Below, piece after piece: positions 16,131-24,995 of a stretch of 64,000 bases of DNA; within the stretch, counting starts at the first letter, position 1, and each line of letters opens with the position of its first letter. Made by a program: the position numbers and the translations under genes. The notes beneath the pieces are model-generated. The model was given only the letters and a program-made list of their open reading frames with translations, searched no databases and had not been told where the DNA came from. Origin of the DNA: Cytophagales bacterium (lineage in GTDB: Bacteria > Bacteroidota > Bacteroidia > Cytophagales > Cyclobacteriaceae); NCBI GenBank assembly GCA_017303795.1, contig JAFLBR010000008.1, positions 1-64,000 on the forward strand, written 5' to 3'.

Positions 16131-17504
16131 ATGTACGCCATTGTAGATATTGAAACCACGGGCGGGTACGCAGAAAATCATCGCGTTACCGAAGTGGCCA
16201 TTTATCATTACGATGGTATTCAGGTTACCGATCAGTTTCACACACTCATAAACCCAGGCCGTAAAATTCCGCACTTTATTACGGGCCTTACGGGAATCAC
16301 TTCGCAAATGGTGGAAGAAGCGCCAACGTTTGAAGATGTAGCTGAAGAAATTTTCGACTGGTTAAAAGATCGCGTGTTTGTGGCCCACAATGCACATTTC
16401 GATTACAGCTTTCTTAAAAAAGAATTTGAAGAAGTTGGCATTAACTGGAACACCAAAAAACTTTGCACGGTAAGATTAAGTCGCAAGATTATTCCCGGCC
16501 TTAGTTCGTATAGTCTTGGGCGGTTAGCCGAAAGTCTCGGTATAAAAATTCCGAACCGCCACCGGGCCGGAGGCGATGCATTGGCAACGGCAAAAATTTT
16601 TGATTTGCTGGTGAAGCGCGATAATGCCGGTGTAATTGTAAAAGCATTAAAACGCAACTCGGGCGAAACCATTTTGCCACCCAATCTTCCGAAAGAAGAA
16701 TTTGATAAACTTCCGGCCAAGGCCGGAGTCTATTATTTTCATGATGCGCATGGCACGGTTATTTATGTGGGCAAGGCTATCGACATTAAAAAAAGAATTG
16801 CCGGCCATTTTACAGGCGAAGCGCGCGAGTGGAATCGCTCTAACATTCGCAACGAAATACATCATATCAGCTACGAGCTTACCGGCAACGAGTTGATAGC
16901 TTTGATTCTTGAATCGCAGGAGATAAGAAAAATCTGGCCTAAATATAATCTGGCTCAGAAGTATAAAGTGGAAGAGTGGGGTGTATATGATTATGAAGAT
17001 CGCAACGGCTATTTGCGCTTTGGAATAAACATTGTAACCAAGGGTTCACGACCGCTCATTACGTTTTCATCGAAGGGCGATGCGTGGAATTTTATGTGGG
17101 AAAAAGTGAAGGAGTTTGATCTGTGCCCGAAGCTAAGTGGCTTACAAATTGCCAAAGGGTTGTGCTTCAGTCACCAATCGGGCACTTGTAAAGGCGCTTG
17201 CCAGGAAGTTGAAAAACCGAAGAAGTATAACAAGCGTGCACAAAAATCAATTGAGTCTTTCTTTGAAGGCGGACAAACCGTGGCGTTGGTAGGTAAAGGT
17301 CGCAGGCCCGATGAAAAATCGGTTGTGCTGATAGAGAATGGAAATTATAAAGGCTTTGGTTTTTTTGACGATACCGAAAATCTTTCCAACCTGGATGCAG
17401 CCCGCATGTTTATTAAACCCTCCAAAGACAACCGCGTGGTACAGAATATTGTAAACTCTTATCTCACCAATCCGAAAGGAGTAGAGTTAGTGTTGTTTAA
17501 TTAA
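16131..17504 (+). CDS. DnaQ-like exonuclease fused to GIY-YIG nuclease domain
   Basis: A 457-residue protein. Residues 1-165 form a DEDDh 3'-5' exonuclease (DIETTG with Asp 6 and Glu 8; Asp 91 in AHFDYS; His 144 and Asp 149 in HRAGGD). Residues about 194-275 form a UvrC/Cho-type GIY-YIG nuclease (GVYYF at 199, VIYVG at 210, and the RIAGHF helix). The C-terminal third has a Cys-rich patch (GLCFSHQSGTCKGACQ). The same fusion is known from other bacteria and suggests a role in nucleotide-excision-type DNA repair. SemiSWEET follows but is functionally unrelated. Confidence 0.9.
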   Translation: MYAIVDIETTGGYAENHRVTEVAIYHYDGIQVTDQFHTLINPGRKIPHFITGLTGITSQMVEEAPTFEDVAEEIFDWLKDRVFVAHNAHFDYSFLKKEFEEVGINWNTKKLCTVRLSRKIIPGLSSYSLGRLAESLGIKIPNRHRAGGDALATAKIFDLLVKRDNAGVIVKALKRNSGETILPPNLPKEEFDKLPAKAGVYYFHDAHGTVIYVGKAIDIKKRIAGHFTGEAREWNRSNIRNEIHHISYELTGNELIALILESQEIRKIWPKYNLAQKYKVEEWGVYDYEDRNGYLRFGINIVTKGSRPLITFSSKGDAWNFMWEKVKEFDLCPKLSGLQIAKGLCFSHQSGTCKGACQEVEKPKKYNKRAQKSIESFFEGGQTVALVGKGRRPDEKSVVLIENGNYKGFGFFDDTENLSNLDAARMFIKPSKDNRVVQNIVNSYLTNPKGVELVLFN

Positions 17505-17545
17505 CACTTTAAACTTTTAGCTTTAGGGCCTCTAATTTTAAAAGC

Positions 17546-17803
17546 ATGAATTACATCGACCTCTTTGGCTATTTCGGTAGCTTTCTAACCTGCATCACCT
17601 TTATGCCGCAGGTTTATAAAACCTGGCAAACTAAAAAGGCGGGCGACCTAAGCCTTACTATGATGCTGATTGTGGTACTCAGTACAATCGTGTGGTTGGT
17701 ATATGGATTTGCGTTGATGCTATGGCCGGTAATCATTGCTAACGGAATTGTATTTACCCTTAGCCTGGTGCTGGTTTATTTTAAACTTACGTTTAAGCAG
17801 TAA
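17546..17803 (+). CDS. SemiSWEET-type sugar transporter
   Basis: An 85-residue, three-helix membrane protein with the PQ-loop motif FMPQVYKTW (Pro 21, Gln 22) and TIVWLVYGF in helix 2. SemiSWEETs dimerise to make a sugar uniporter; typical length is 85-100 residues. Start is an ATG 41 bases after the upstream stop. The substrate cannot be read from the sequence. Confidence 0.9.
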   Translation: MNYIDLFGYFGSFLTCITFMPQVYKTWQTKKAGDLSLTMMLIVVLSTIVWLVYGFALMLWPVIIANGIVFTLSLVLVYFKLTFKQ

Positions 17804-17866
17804 CGGTTTCCAGTTGCCAGTTACGGGTTTCCGGCAACTTGAAACCGGGAACGATTGAGCTCATAG

Positions 17867-17915
17867 AAAACCTTTCAGGTCTTTACAGCGGATATTAAAA
17901 GACCTGAAAGGTTTT
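17867..17915. repeat. large perfect hairpin, 18-bp arms
   Basis: AAAACCTTTCAGGTCTTT (17867-17884) and its exact complement (17898-17915) around a 13-base loop. It is the strongest member of the AAACCT/AGGTTT palindrome family in this window. It lies in the 224-base gap between SemiSWEET and the MoxR gene. Just upstream (about 17810-17850) is a diverged CCAGTTACC-type simple repeat. Confidence 0.75.
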
Positions 17916-18027
17916 ATGACGAACTAAGAAGCGGAAATTTGAAATGCTCTCTTGTCAACTTTCCACAGAAATTTTAACCCCAAATGGTTATTATTGCGTT
18001 TTGATTTGAAAAGCAAGTAGATAGATT

Positions 18028-19017
18028 ATGGCATTTGCAGAAGCAACCGAAATTCAGAGCGAGCAACACCAAAAAGTAAAACAGGTTTACGCAGAAGTAG
18101 CCAAGGTGGTGGTGGGGCAGGAGTATATGGTAAACCGCCTGCTGGTGGGTTTATTTACCAATGGCCACATTTTGTTAGAAGGTGTACCCGGCCTGGCCAA
18201 AACCCTTACCATCAGTACGGTGGCGCGGGTGCTGCATTTAGATTTTTCGCGCATTCAGTTTACACCCGATCTGCTTCCCGCAGATTTGGTGGGCACTATG
18301 ATTTACAATCAACGCGAAGGAAAGTTTGAAGTAAAGAAAGGCCCTATTTTCGCCAACATTGTGTTGGCCGATGAGATTAACCGCTCGCCTGCTAAAGTAC
18401 AATCGGCTTTGCTGGAAGCGATGCAGGAAAAACAAGTTACCATAGGCGAAACCACTTTTAAGTTGGATAAACCTTTTCTGGTAATGGCTACTCAAAACCC
18501 GGTAGAGAACGAAGGCACGTATCCACTACCCGAAGCGCAGATTGACCGCTTTATGATGAAGGTATTTGTGGATTATCCAACTAAAGAGCATGAGTTGGAA
18601 ATTATGCGCAGAATTTCAAACATGCAGTTTAGCTACGAGGTAAATCCTATTCTTACCAAAGAAGATATTTTCGGGATTCGCGAGGCAGTTAATAAAGTAA
18701 AAATGTCCGAATCGCTGGAGCGTTATATTATTGAATTGGTAACCGCTACCCGCAAGCCCAAAGAATATAAGTTAGATAATGAAGCTCAATATATTCAGTT
18801 TGGTGCTTCGCCCCGCGCCAGCATTAACATGAACCTGGCTGCTAAGGCAGTAGCCTTTATGGATGGCCGCGATTATGTGCTGCCCGAAGACATTAAAGAA
18901 GTGGCACTGGATGTAATGAACCACCGCATTATTTTGAACTACGAAGCCGAAGCTGATAACGTGCGCACCAAAGACATTATTAAAGCATTACTTAGTAAAG
19001 TGCCCATTACGAAGTAG
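18028..19017 (+). CDS. MoxR-family AAA+ ATPase
   Basis: A 329-residue cytoplasmic ATPase. Walker A is GVPGLAKT (52-59), Walker B is VLADEINR with the following SPAKVQSALLEAMQE, and sensor 1 is FLVMATQNP. MoxR proteins act as chaperones for metal or cofactor insertion and usually sit beside DUF58 and VWA-domain partners (Bat operon). Here a strong terminator follows directly and no partner is in the window, so it is an orphan. Start is an ATG; no good -7 box seen. Confidence 0.9.
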   Translation: MAFAEATEIQSEQHQKVKQVYAEVAKVVVGQEYMVNRLLVGLFTNGHILLEGVPGLAKTLTISTVARVLHLDFSRIQFTPDLLPADLVGTMIYNQREGKFEVKKGPIFANIVLADEINRSPAKVQSALLEAMQEKQVTIGETTFKLDKPFLVMATQNPVENEGTYPLPEAQIDRFMMKVFVDYPTKEHELEIMRRISNMQFSYEVNPILTKEDIFGIREAVNKVKMSESLERYIIELVTATRKPKEYKLDNEAQYIQFGASPRASINMNLAAKAVAFMDGRDYVLPEDIKEVALDVMNHRIILNYEAEADNVRTKDIIKALLSKVPITK

Positions 19018-19043
19018 CAACTCGCGAAAGCCAGAGATTATTC

Positions 19044-19075
19044 AAAGCCCCACCAATCGGGGCTTTTGCTTTTTC
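19044..19075 (+). terminator. rho-independent terminator after MoxR
   Basis: AAAGCCCC (19044-19051), a seven-base loop and GGGGCTTT (19059-19066), followed by TGCTTTTT. A textbook intrinsic terminator 27 bases after the MoxR stop. Confidence 0.85.
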
Positions 19076-19351
19076 AACCTTTTGGTGGCACTTAAATGAG
19101 TAATGCTATTCTACTAACGCATGTTAACCAAATCTTACTTTCATTAACCCTTGTTTATCGTAATGTTATTTGGTGTGCTGTGCTAACCTGCTCATTTTCA
19201 TTGGTAGTAGGGCAATACCACCAACTTAAAGTCAAAAATAAAATCGGATAAACCGGGGTTTAAAAACCGGTGCTTTAACAATTACGTAACATAGCCGCCT
19301 TAACGGGATAATATTGCCGCGGCACCTTTGCAGCAAAAATTATAATCCCCC
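19076..19351 (+). promoter_or_regulatory. long upstream region of TonB receptor
   Basis: No gene. It contains two TTAACC elements (near 19123-19129 and 19143-19149), a weak palindrome around CCGGGGTTTAAAAACCGG, and at 19323-19330 the -7-like box CACCTTTG followed by CAGC, 21 bases before the ATG. GTTAAC elements recur in the palindrome before the partner lipoprotein, so a shared regulator is possible. Confidence 0.45.
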
Positions 19352-22174
19352 ATGCGAGGTAAATTCTATTCAATCGGTGCTTTGGTTATTTTAGTAGCAT
19401 CCAGCTTTTCGGTTTTTGGCCAGGGTTCTATAAGTGGTGTTGTAAAAGATGCTAAATCAGGCGAGACCATTGTTGGTGCAAACGTGCTTATTCAGGGCAC
19501 AACGATTGGAGCTGCTACAGATCTGGATGGCAACTTTTTGATCAGCAATGTAACAGCAGGCACGTATGCGCTGCAAATATCTTTTGTAACCTATAAAACC
19601 CACACAGTACAGGATGTAGTGGTTCAAAATGCAAAGCGTACTTCATTAGAAATTTCGTTGGCTGAAGATGTTTCTGAATTGGATGAGGTTGTGGTTACGG
19701 CAACCAGATCAATTGATAACGATTACTCCATTCTCTCAGCCATAAGAGAAAGCAAATTGGTAGTAAGTGGTATTTCAGCAGAAATGATAACAAGAACACC
19801 AGATAGAGATGCGGCCGAAGTGGTAAAACGCGTGCCCGGTGTAACCATTATGGGCGGCAGGTATATAGTTATCAGAGGTGCGAGCGAACGGTATAATGTT
19901 ACCATGCTAAACGGAGCGTATGCACCAAGTATGGAAGCCGATAAAAGATCGTTTGCATTTGATGTTATTCCAAGTGGTCAGTTAGATCAACTTTTGATTT
20001 TCAAAAGTCCCTCTCCCGAACTACCAGGTGATTTTGCTGGTGGTGTGGTAAAGATTGCAACAAAAAATATTCCTGAAGAGAACAGCCTTACTTTTGGGTA
20101 TTCATTAGGCTATAGAACCGGTTCTACCTTTTCAGATTTTTATCAAAGCAAAAGAGATGGAGATCAATTATTAGGCTTCAATGGCGGATTGAATAATCTT
20201 CCAACAAATTTCCCATCCGATTTAAGAGGACTAACAAACGAAGGGTCACTAAGCCAGGCAGCCAAATCACTATCGAACAATTGGGTGCCAGAAAGAATAA
20301 ATTCCTTTTTAGATCAATCAGCTTCCCTTACGGGGACATTCAAATTCAATGTAAAAAAAGTGCAGGTTGGAAATATTACAGCAATTAACTGGAGCAATAA
20401 CAGAAACAGATTTAATGTTACCCGTAAAGATTATAACCAGTTTGACAATATCAACAATCAACCCTCTCTTATTTACAATTATGTAGATGACCAGAATAAT
20501 CAAAATTCAAGACTAGGTGTACTCTTTAATTGGGCGTTCCGGTTTAATGAAAATCATACAATTGAATTTAAAAACCTCGCTAACCAGATAAACAATTCGC
20601 AATACATTGCGCGCGAGGGCCGGAATATTGAAGGTAACTTTTATGGAAAGTGGGGTGGTTTTCAGGAAGTATTTCGTGGGGTCTATTCAGGGCAGTTAGT
20701 GGGTAAGCATAAATTTTTTGATGGAAAGACCACCGTAAACTGGGTAGCCAATCTTGGTAAATCCTATCGTGATTTACCCGATAACAGAAGATATAGAAGA
20801 GATCTTAATGAATCTTCAGGTGAGGAGAGAACCTATATTCCAATCAGTTCGGCTCAGGTTTATTTCCTTGGTAGATTTTATGGAGAAATGGATGAAAACT
20901 CAAAATCTTTATCTGTTGGGGTAGACCACACGTTAGAGATAAAAGACAATTTCTTACCTGTATTGTCAGCAGGAATATTTTATGATATGAAAGACAGAGA
21001 TTTCGTGGCCCGCAATATCGGTTTCAGTAGAGATGCATTTAACTGGAATACAAGTCTGGAGTATCTTCCAATTCAAGACTTGTTTAATCCAAATAATATT
21101 TATTCATCTACCGGAGACGGACTTATTATAGACGAGCAAACCAATGGTAGCGATTCGTACAGTGCGAACAATAAACTGTTAGCGTATTATGGTGGTGTTA
21201 CTTTACCATTTGGTAAGAAACTTACTGTTTCAGGTGGTGTAAGGGTTGAAAACAATACACAGGTACTAAATAGTGCAACCAATACAGGCGATGATATAGA
21301 TCAGGATGTTAATGTTAACCGGATACTCCCTTCTGCTAACGTAGCATTTAATATTAACGAGAAAACCTTGATAAGAGCCACTTACGGTCAAACGCTTAAC
21401 AGACCAGAGTTTCGCGAGATAGCACCCTTTAGTTTTTATGACTTTGAATTTAACTGGGTATACAGCGGTACACCGAATTTAAGAACTGCAAAAATTCAGA
21501 ATTATGATTTAAGATTTGAATGGTATCCATCCAAAACTGAAATGGTAACATTTGGAGCTTTTTATAAAGACTTTACCGATGCTATAGAAGCAGTATATGT
21601 GCCGGGTGCAGGCTCGCAAGGTGCAAAAGGATTCCGCTATGCAAATGCTAAGTCGGCCTCAGTATATGGAGTTGAGCTGGATATTCGGAAGTCGTTAAAT
21701 GGCTTAACAGCAAGCAAATTTTTGAATAATATAAATGTTCTTTTCAATGCATCACTAATCCGGAGCACCGTAGATGTAGGCTCTCAGCCTGAACGGCCAT
21801 TAATGGGTCAATCTCCTTATGTTGTAAATGGAGGAGCATATTATCAGAATGATGAAAACGGACTTCAGGTTGCTGTACTTTACAATGTGGTGGGTAAAAG
21901 ATTATTTGCAGTAGGTGGTTATACAGATTTTGGAGAACCACTTTATGAAGATATTTATGAAATGCCACGAGGTTTATTAGATTTAAGTATTACCAAAAGC
22001 TTTGCAGAGCGCATTCAGGCCAAACTTTCAATATCGGATATCCTGAATCAAAAATATATTCTGCTTCAGGATGGAAACCGAGATGGTGTGTTCGATAAAA
22101 AGAAAGATCAGATTGTACAAGAGAATAGATTTGGTTCACTTATAACACTTGGCTTTACCTACAAAATCTGGTAA
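19352..22174 (+). CDS. TonB-dependent receptor with carboxypeptidase-like N-domain
   Basis: A 940-residue outer-membrane receptor: signal peptide, a CarboxypepD_reg-like domain (GSISGVVKDAKSGETIVGAN to about residue 110), plug (DAAEVVKRVPGVTIMGGRYIVIRG), and a 22-strand barrel ending TLGFTYKIW. LNRPEFREIAPFSFYDFE is typical of this class. The substrate is unknown; there is no SusD. A large lipoprotein follows after 100 bases behind its own promoter, and the two probably work together at the cell surface. Confidence 0.9.
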   Translation: MRGKFYSIGALVILVASSFSVFGQGSISGVVKDAKSGETIVGANVLIQGTTIGAATDLDGNFLISNVTAGTYALQISFVTYKTHTVQDVVVQNAKRTSLEISLAEDVSELDEVVVTATRSIDNDYSILSAIRESKLVVSGISAEMITRTPDRDAAEVVKRVPGVTIMGGRYIVIRGASERYNVTMLNGAYAPSMEADKRSFAFDVIPSGQLDQLLIFKSPSPELPGDFAGGVVKIATKNIPEENSLTFGYSLGYRTGSTFSDFYQSKRDGDQLLGFNGGLNNLPTNFPSDLRGLTNEGSLSQAAKSLSNNWVPERINSFLDQSASLTGTFKFNVKKVQVGNITAINWSNNRNRFNVTRKDYNQFDNINNQPSLIYNYVDDQNNQNSRLGVLFNWAFRFNENHTIEFKNLANQINNSQYIAREGRNIEGNFYGKWGGFQEVFRGVYSGQLVGKHKFFDGKTTVNWVANLGKSYRDLPDNRRYRRDLNESSGEERTYIPISSAQVYFLGRFYGEMDENSKSLSVGVDHTLEIKDNFLPVLSAGIFYDMKDRDFVARNIGFSRDAFNWNTSLEYLPIQDLFNPNNIYSSTGDGLIIDEQTNGSDSYSANNKLLAYYGGVTLPFGKKLTVSGGVRVENNTQVLNSATNTGDDIDQDVNVNRILPSANVAFNINEKTLIRATYGQTLNRPEFREIAPFSFYDFEFNWVYSGTPNLRTAKIQNYDLRFEWYPSKTEMVTFGAFYKDFTDAIEAVYVPGAGSQGAKGFRYANAKSASVYGVELDIRKSLNGLTASKFLNNINVLFNASLIRSTVDVGSQPERPLMGQSPYVVNGGAYYQNDENGLQVAVLYNVVGKRLFAVGGYTDFGEPLYEDIYEMPRGLLDLSITKSFAERIQAKLSISDILNQKYILLQDGNRDGVFDKKKDQIVQENRFGSLITLGFTYKIW

Positions 22175-22200
22175 GTCTAATAGAGATTCGTAATCTAAAG

Positions 22201-22237
22201 TTCGGCCTCTGTTAACATTGGGTTAACAGAGGCCGAA
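22201..22237. promoter_or_regulatory. perfect 16-bp-arm palindrome at promoter
   Basis: TTCGGCCTCTGTTAAC, a five-base loop (ATTGG), and the exact complement. It ends directly against the -7 box at 22238. It could be the terminator of the receptor gene, an operator covering the -33 region of the lipoprotein promoter, or both. No T-run follows, which favours an operator. Confidence 0.65.
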
Positions 22238-22245
22238 TACTTTTG
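22238..22245 (+). promoter_or_regulatory. -7 promoter box TACTTTTG
   Basis: Perfect TAnnTTTG, extended by CAGC, 29 bases before the ATG at 22275. A TTG in the palindrome loop (22219-22221) is the best -33 candidate, with a spacing a little shorter than usual. Confidence 0.6.
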
Positions 22246-22274
22246 CAGCAGTTATCAAACTAAATCTACAGACG

Positions 22275-24089
22275 ATGAAAAAATTAAATTGGAATTGGCG
22301 AGGACTGCTTTCATTGGCCATTTTAGGGGCCTTTGTAGTTGTTCTGGCATCATGTAATGAAGATGAGGACCCAGCAGCACCATCTCTAACATTAAGTGCT
22401 ACCTCATTTCAGGGTATCGTAGGGTCTGATGCCACTGTTGAAGTGTCTATTGCTGCGCCCGGTGGATTGAAGGAGTTGATCGTGTTAAAAAATGGCTCTG
22501 CTTTCGACACCGAAACTTTTGCAGGCGAAACATCTGCTACGTACGATTTGGATTACAATGTAGAGTCTCTTCCAATTGGAACTGTTACAAACTTTACTTT
22601 TCAGGCTAAAGACGAAAAAGATCAATTGTCAAGCTTATCAACCTATGCTGTAACCGTTGCAAATAAAACAGTTGTTACCGTAAGTGGAATTATCAATGCC
22701 AGCACTACGTGGACGGCCGATAAGATTTATCAACTATCAGGGTATGTAAGAGTGGGAGATGACGCCAAAAGATCTGGCGGAACAAACATTACGGGTGTAG
22801 TTCTTACCATTGAGGCTGGAACAGTAATACAAGGGTTATCTAAAACAGCCACAATTCCTCCTGGTACGCTTATTATTCAGAGAGGTAATAGAATAGAAGC
22901 AGTAGGCACCGAAAGCAACCCGATTGTATTTACATCAGCGAAAGCTCCTGGTACCCGCAACCCTGGAGATTGGGGTGGATTAGTATTAGTGGGTAGAGCA
23001 GTAAATAACCAAAGTGCTAACGCAGAATTGGAAGGAAATTATGGAGCATTTCACGGTGTAGGCGATACCCCTATTGCTTCACCAGATACTGATAACTCTG
23101 GAACACTGAAATATGTCCGGATCGAATTTGCGGGTACGCCCATAAATCCTAATCAGGAGGTTAACTCATTAACAATGGGAAGCGTGGGTAATGCAACAAA
23201 CATCGATTACGTTCAAGCTTCTTATGGTTTAGATGATGGATTTGAGTGGTTTGGTGGAACGGTAAACGGAAAACACCTTATTGTGTACAGAGGGTTGGAT
23301 GATGACTTCGATGTGGATTTTGGTTGGTCTGGAAACGTGCAATGGGCTATTGGTATTCGTGATAATACATTAGCCGATCAATCTGGCTCAAATGGGTTTG
23401 AGGTTGACAATGATGGTGGTGGTTCTGGAGCAACACCATTCACTTCCGGTGTATTTTCAAATGTTACTATCATTGGCCCCAAGAAAACTAATGATGTTAA
23501 CATTCAGGATAACTTCCAGAATGCTGCCCACTTGCGCAGAAACAATAAGTTGAAAATTTATAACTCTGTATTCACAGGCTATCCTAATGGAATTTTTGTG
23601 GATGGTTCAGGAACAATCGCAAATGCAGCAGCCGATGAACTTCAATTACGCAATGTGGTTTTAGCAGGTGTTGAAAACTGGGGTGGAAATGGTTATGGAT
23701 CGGTAGCTAATACAGAAGAGCAGACAATTACTGGTTTGCCATTTGGAACAAACGTGCAGAACCCACAATTACCAAGAGGTTTTATGTTCGCAACATCAGC
23801 CAACATTAGTGGAGGTTCAGCCCAAACCTGGTTTAGCACTGCGGCATTTGCCAATGCGCTTGAAGACAAATGGACTGACCTTGGCATCAATTCAAATTTG
23901 TTTGATCTGGGAACACCAACCTTCACACCAACCGCAAACTCTTCATTACTTGGTAAGACTAACTTATGGAACAATTGCCCTAACGCGGGGACATTCTTCG
24001 ATAAGACTGTGAATTACGTTGGGGCATTTGGTGCAACTAACTGGGCCGCAACATGGACTAACTTTGATCCTCGCAATACAGCTTATTAA
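22275..24089 (+). CDS. large surface lipoprotein, beta-helix-like
   Basis: A 604-residue lipoprotein (lipobox VLASC, Cys 27) with an N-terminal Ig-like region (about 40-130) and a long repetitive part rich in Gly, Asn and Val (LTIEAGTVIQG, NPIVFTSAKAPGTRNPGDWGGLVLVGRAV, LKYVRIEFAGT, NGFEVDNDGGGSG) suggesting a right-handed beta-helix. I do not know a function. In many Bacteroidota, proteins of this look follow a TonB receptor with a carboxypeptidase-like domain, as here. A substrate-capture role is inferred. Confidence 0.65.
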   Translation: MKKLNWNWRGLLSLAILGAFVVVLASCNEDEDPAAPSLTLSATSFQGIVGSDATVEVSIAAPGGLKELIVLKNGSAFDTETFAGETSATYDLDYNVESLPIGTVTNFTFQAKDEKDQLSSLSTYAVTVANKTVVTVSGIINASTTWTADKIYQLSGYVRVGDDAKRSGGTNITGVVLTIEAGTVIQGLSKTATIPPGTLIIQRGNRIEAVGTESNPIVFTSAKAPGTRNPGDWGGLVLVGRAVNNQSANAELEGNYGAFHGVGDTPIASPDTDNSGTLKYVRIEFAGTPINPNQEVNSLTMGSVGNATNIDYVQASYGLDDGFEWFGGTVNGKHLIVYRGLDDDFDVDFGWSGNVQWAIGIRDNTLADQSGSNGFEVDNDGGGSGATPFTSGVFSNVTIIGPKKTNDVNIQDNFQNAAHLRRNNKLKIYNSVFTGYPNGIFVDGSGTIANAAADELQLRNVVLAGVENWGGNGYGSVANTEEQTITGLPFGTNVQNPQLPRGFMFATSANISGGSAQTWFSTAAFANALEDKWTDLGINSNLFDLGTPTFTPTANSSLLGKTNLWNNCPNAGTFFDKTVNYVGAFGATNWAATWTNFDPRNTAY

Positions 24090-24111
24090 TATTTAATGTT
24101 TAGGGTATAAA

Positions 24112-24145
24112 ATGTCGGGGCTTTAGCTCCGGCATTTTTATTTTT
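24112..24145 (+). terminator. intrinsic terminator overlapping next promoter
   Basis: ATGTCGGGGC, a TTTA loop and GCTCCGGCAT (two wobble pairs), followed by TTTTATTTTT. The T-rich tail contains the -7 box of the next gene, so termination and initiation share the same bases. Confidence 0.75.
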
Positions 24146-24146
24146 G
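24139..24146 (+). promoter_or_regulatory. -7 promoter box TATTTTTG
   Basis: Matches TAnnTTTG, seven bases before the ATG at 24154. It lies within the T-tail of the upstream terminator. Confidence 0.45.
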
Positions 24147-24153
24147 TGCCGAT

Positions 24154-24696
24154 ATGAAAAGTCTTCATAACTTATTTTTTCTGTTTTTGCTGATGGTGGG
24201 TTGTGGTAAGAAACACGATCCGGCTCACTATTTTTCTCAAGCTGAGTTAGATACCCTGAAAACAGAAATGATCACGTACATTTTTCAGGCTCCGGAAGGT
24301 GCAAACTGGCAAACACGGTTTGAAAAAAAACACCGAGCGTATTATTTGTCCCATCTTTCAAAATTCACCTTGGAGAAGTTATACTTGAATGATGCCGGAA
24401 AATATTATTTCTATATGACCCGGCCAGCCAGAAACAGCCAAGGTAATCTTAGAGGTGTGGGTGGGAGTTTTTTTCTTGATGAAAAAAAAGGCATTTATTC
24501 CTTTAAGGAAATCTTCAATACTCCGGTTGGTTCTGTTGAAGAACTTGAGAAAAAAGGAGACGAACTATTTGCCTGGATTATTGATCACGATAATGTGAAT
24601 GAAATTATGCTGAATGCTGATCTAATAGAATGGCCAACCCAATGGAGTTACTACGATACCGTTCGGTACGAGTGGGTGTTAAAGCCTGGATTGTAA
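24154..24696 (+). CDS. small lipoprotein, hypothetical
   Basis: A 180-residue protein with a lipobox (LLMVGC, Cys 17) followed by a mixed alpha/beta domain rich in aromatic residues. No recognised family. It follows a terminator and has its own promoter box, so it is likely monocistronic. A duplicated fragment of a downstream gene begins six bases after its stop. Confidence 0.6.
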   Translation: MKSLHNLFFLFLLMVGCGKKHDPAHYFSQAELDTLKTEMITYIFQAPEGANWQTRFEKKHRAYYLSHLSKFTLEKLYLNDAGKYYFYMTRPARNSQGNLRGVGGSFFLDEKKGIYSFKEIFNTPVGSVEELEKKGDELFAWIIDHDNVNEIMLNADLIEWPTQWSYYDTVRYEWVLKPGL

Positions 24697-24702
24697 ACTC
24701 AA

Positions 24703-24800
24703 CTAATTAATCTTGCGCTGCTTCTCTTTCTGAACTTCCAGCACTTTTTTAATTTGAGTGTTACGTTCACTAGGGAGTCCTGAGCCTGTTTTATTATTCT
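24703..24800 (-). pseudogene. duplicated 3' fragment of the coiled-coil gene at 26058
   Basis: The first 59 bases (24703-24761) are identical to the 3' end of the gene at 26058-26750, including its stop codon; homology continues with indels and substitutions to about 24800. It keeps the end QRKIN but lacks the rest of the gene. Together with the intact copy it forms a direct repeat flanking the gene at 24996-25976. Confidence 0.85.
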
Positions 24801-24995
24801 CTAAACCTATTTTTAAACGGTAGGTGAATAGCAAAACCAGGTATTTAACTGCTGTTAATGTCCACTTTAATTTCTTTTATTCTACATTTCTTTTCGGTGA
24901 AGCGAAAATCAAGGCCGGTAAACGGGCATTAATTCTGGTCATTTTTGATTTCGAAGAACATTCTTATTTTTCGCTCTGTATTTAAACGAGAATGT

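Noticed and set aside
19120-19150. Pho box before the TonB receptor
   Set aside because: TTAACC repeats have the wrong spacing and sequence for a PhoB site as known from Proteobacteria.
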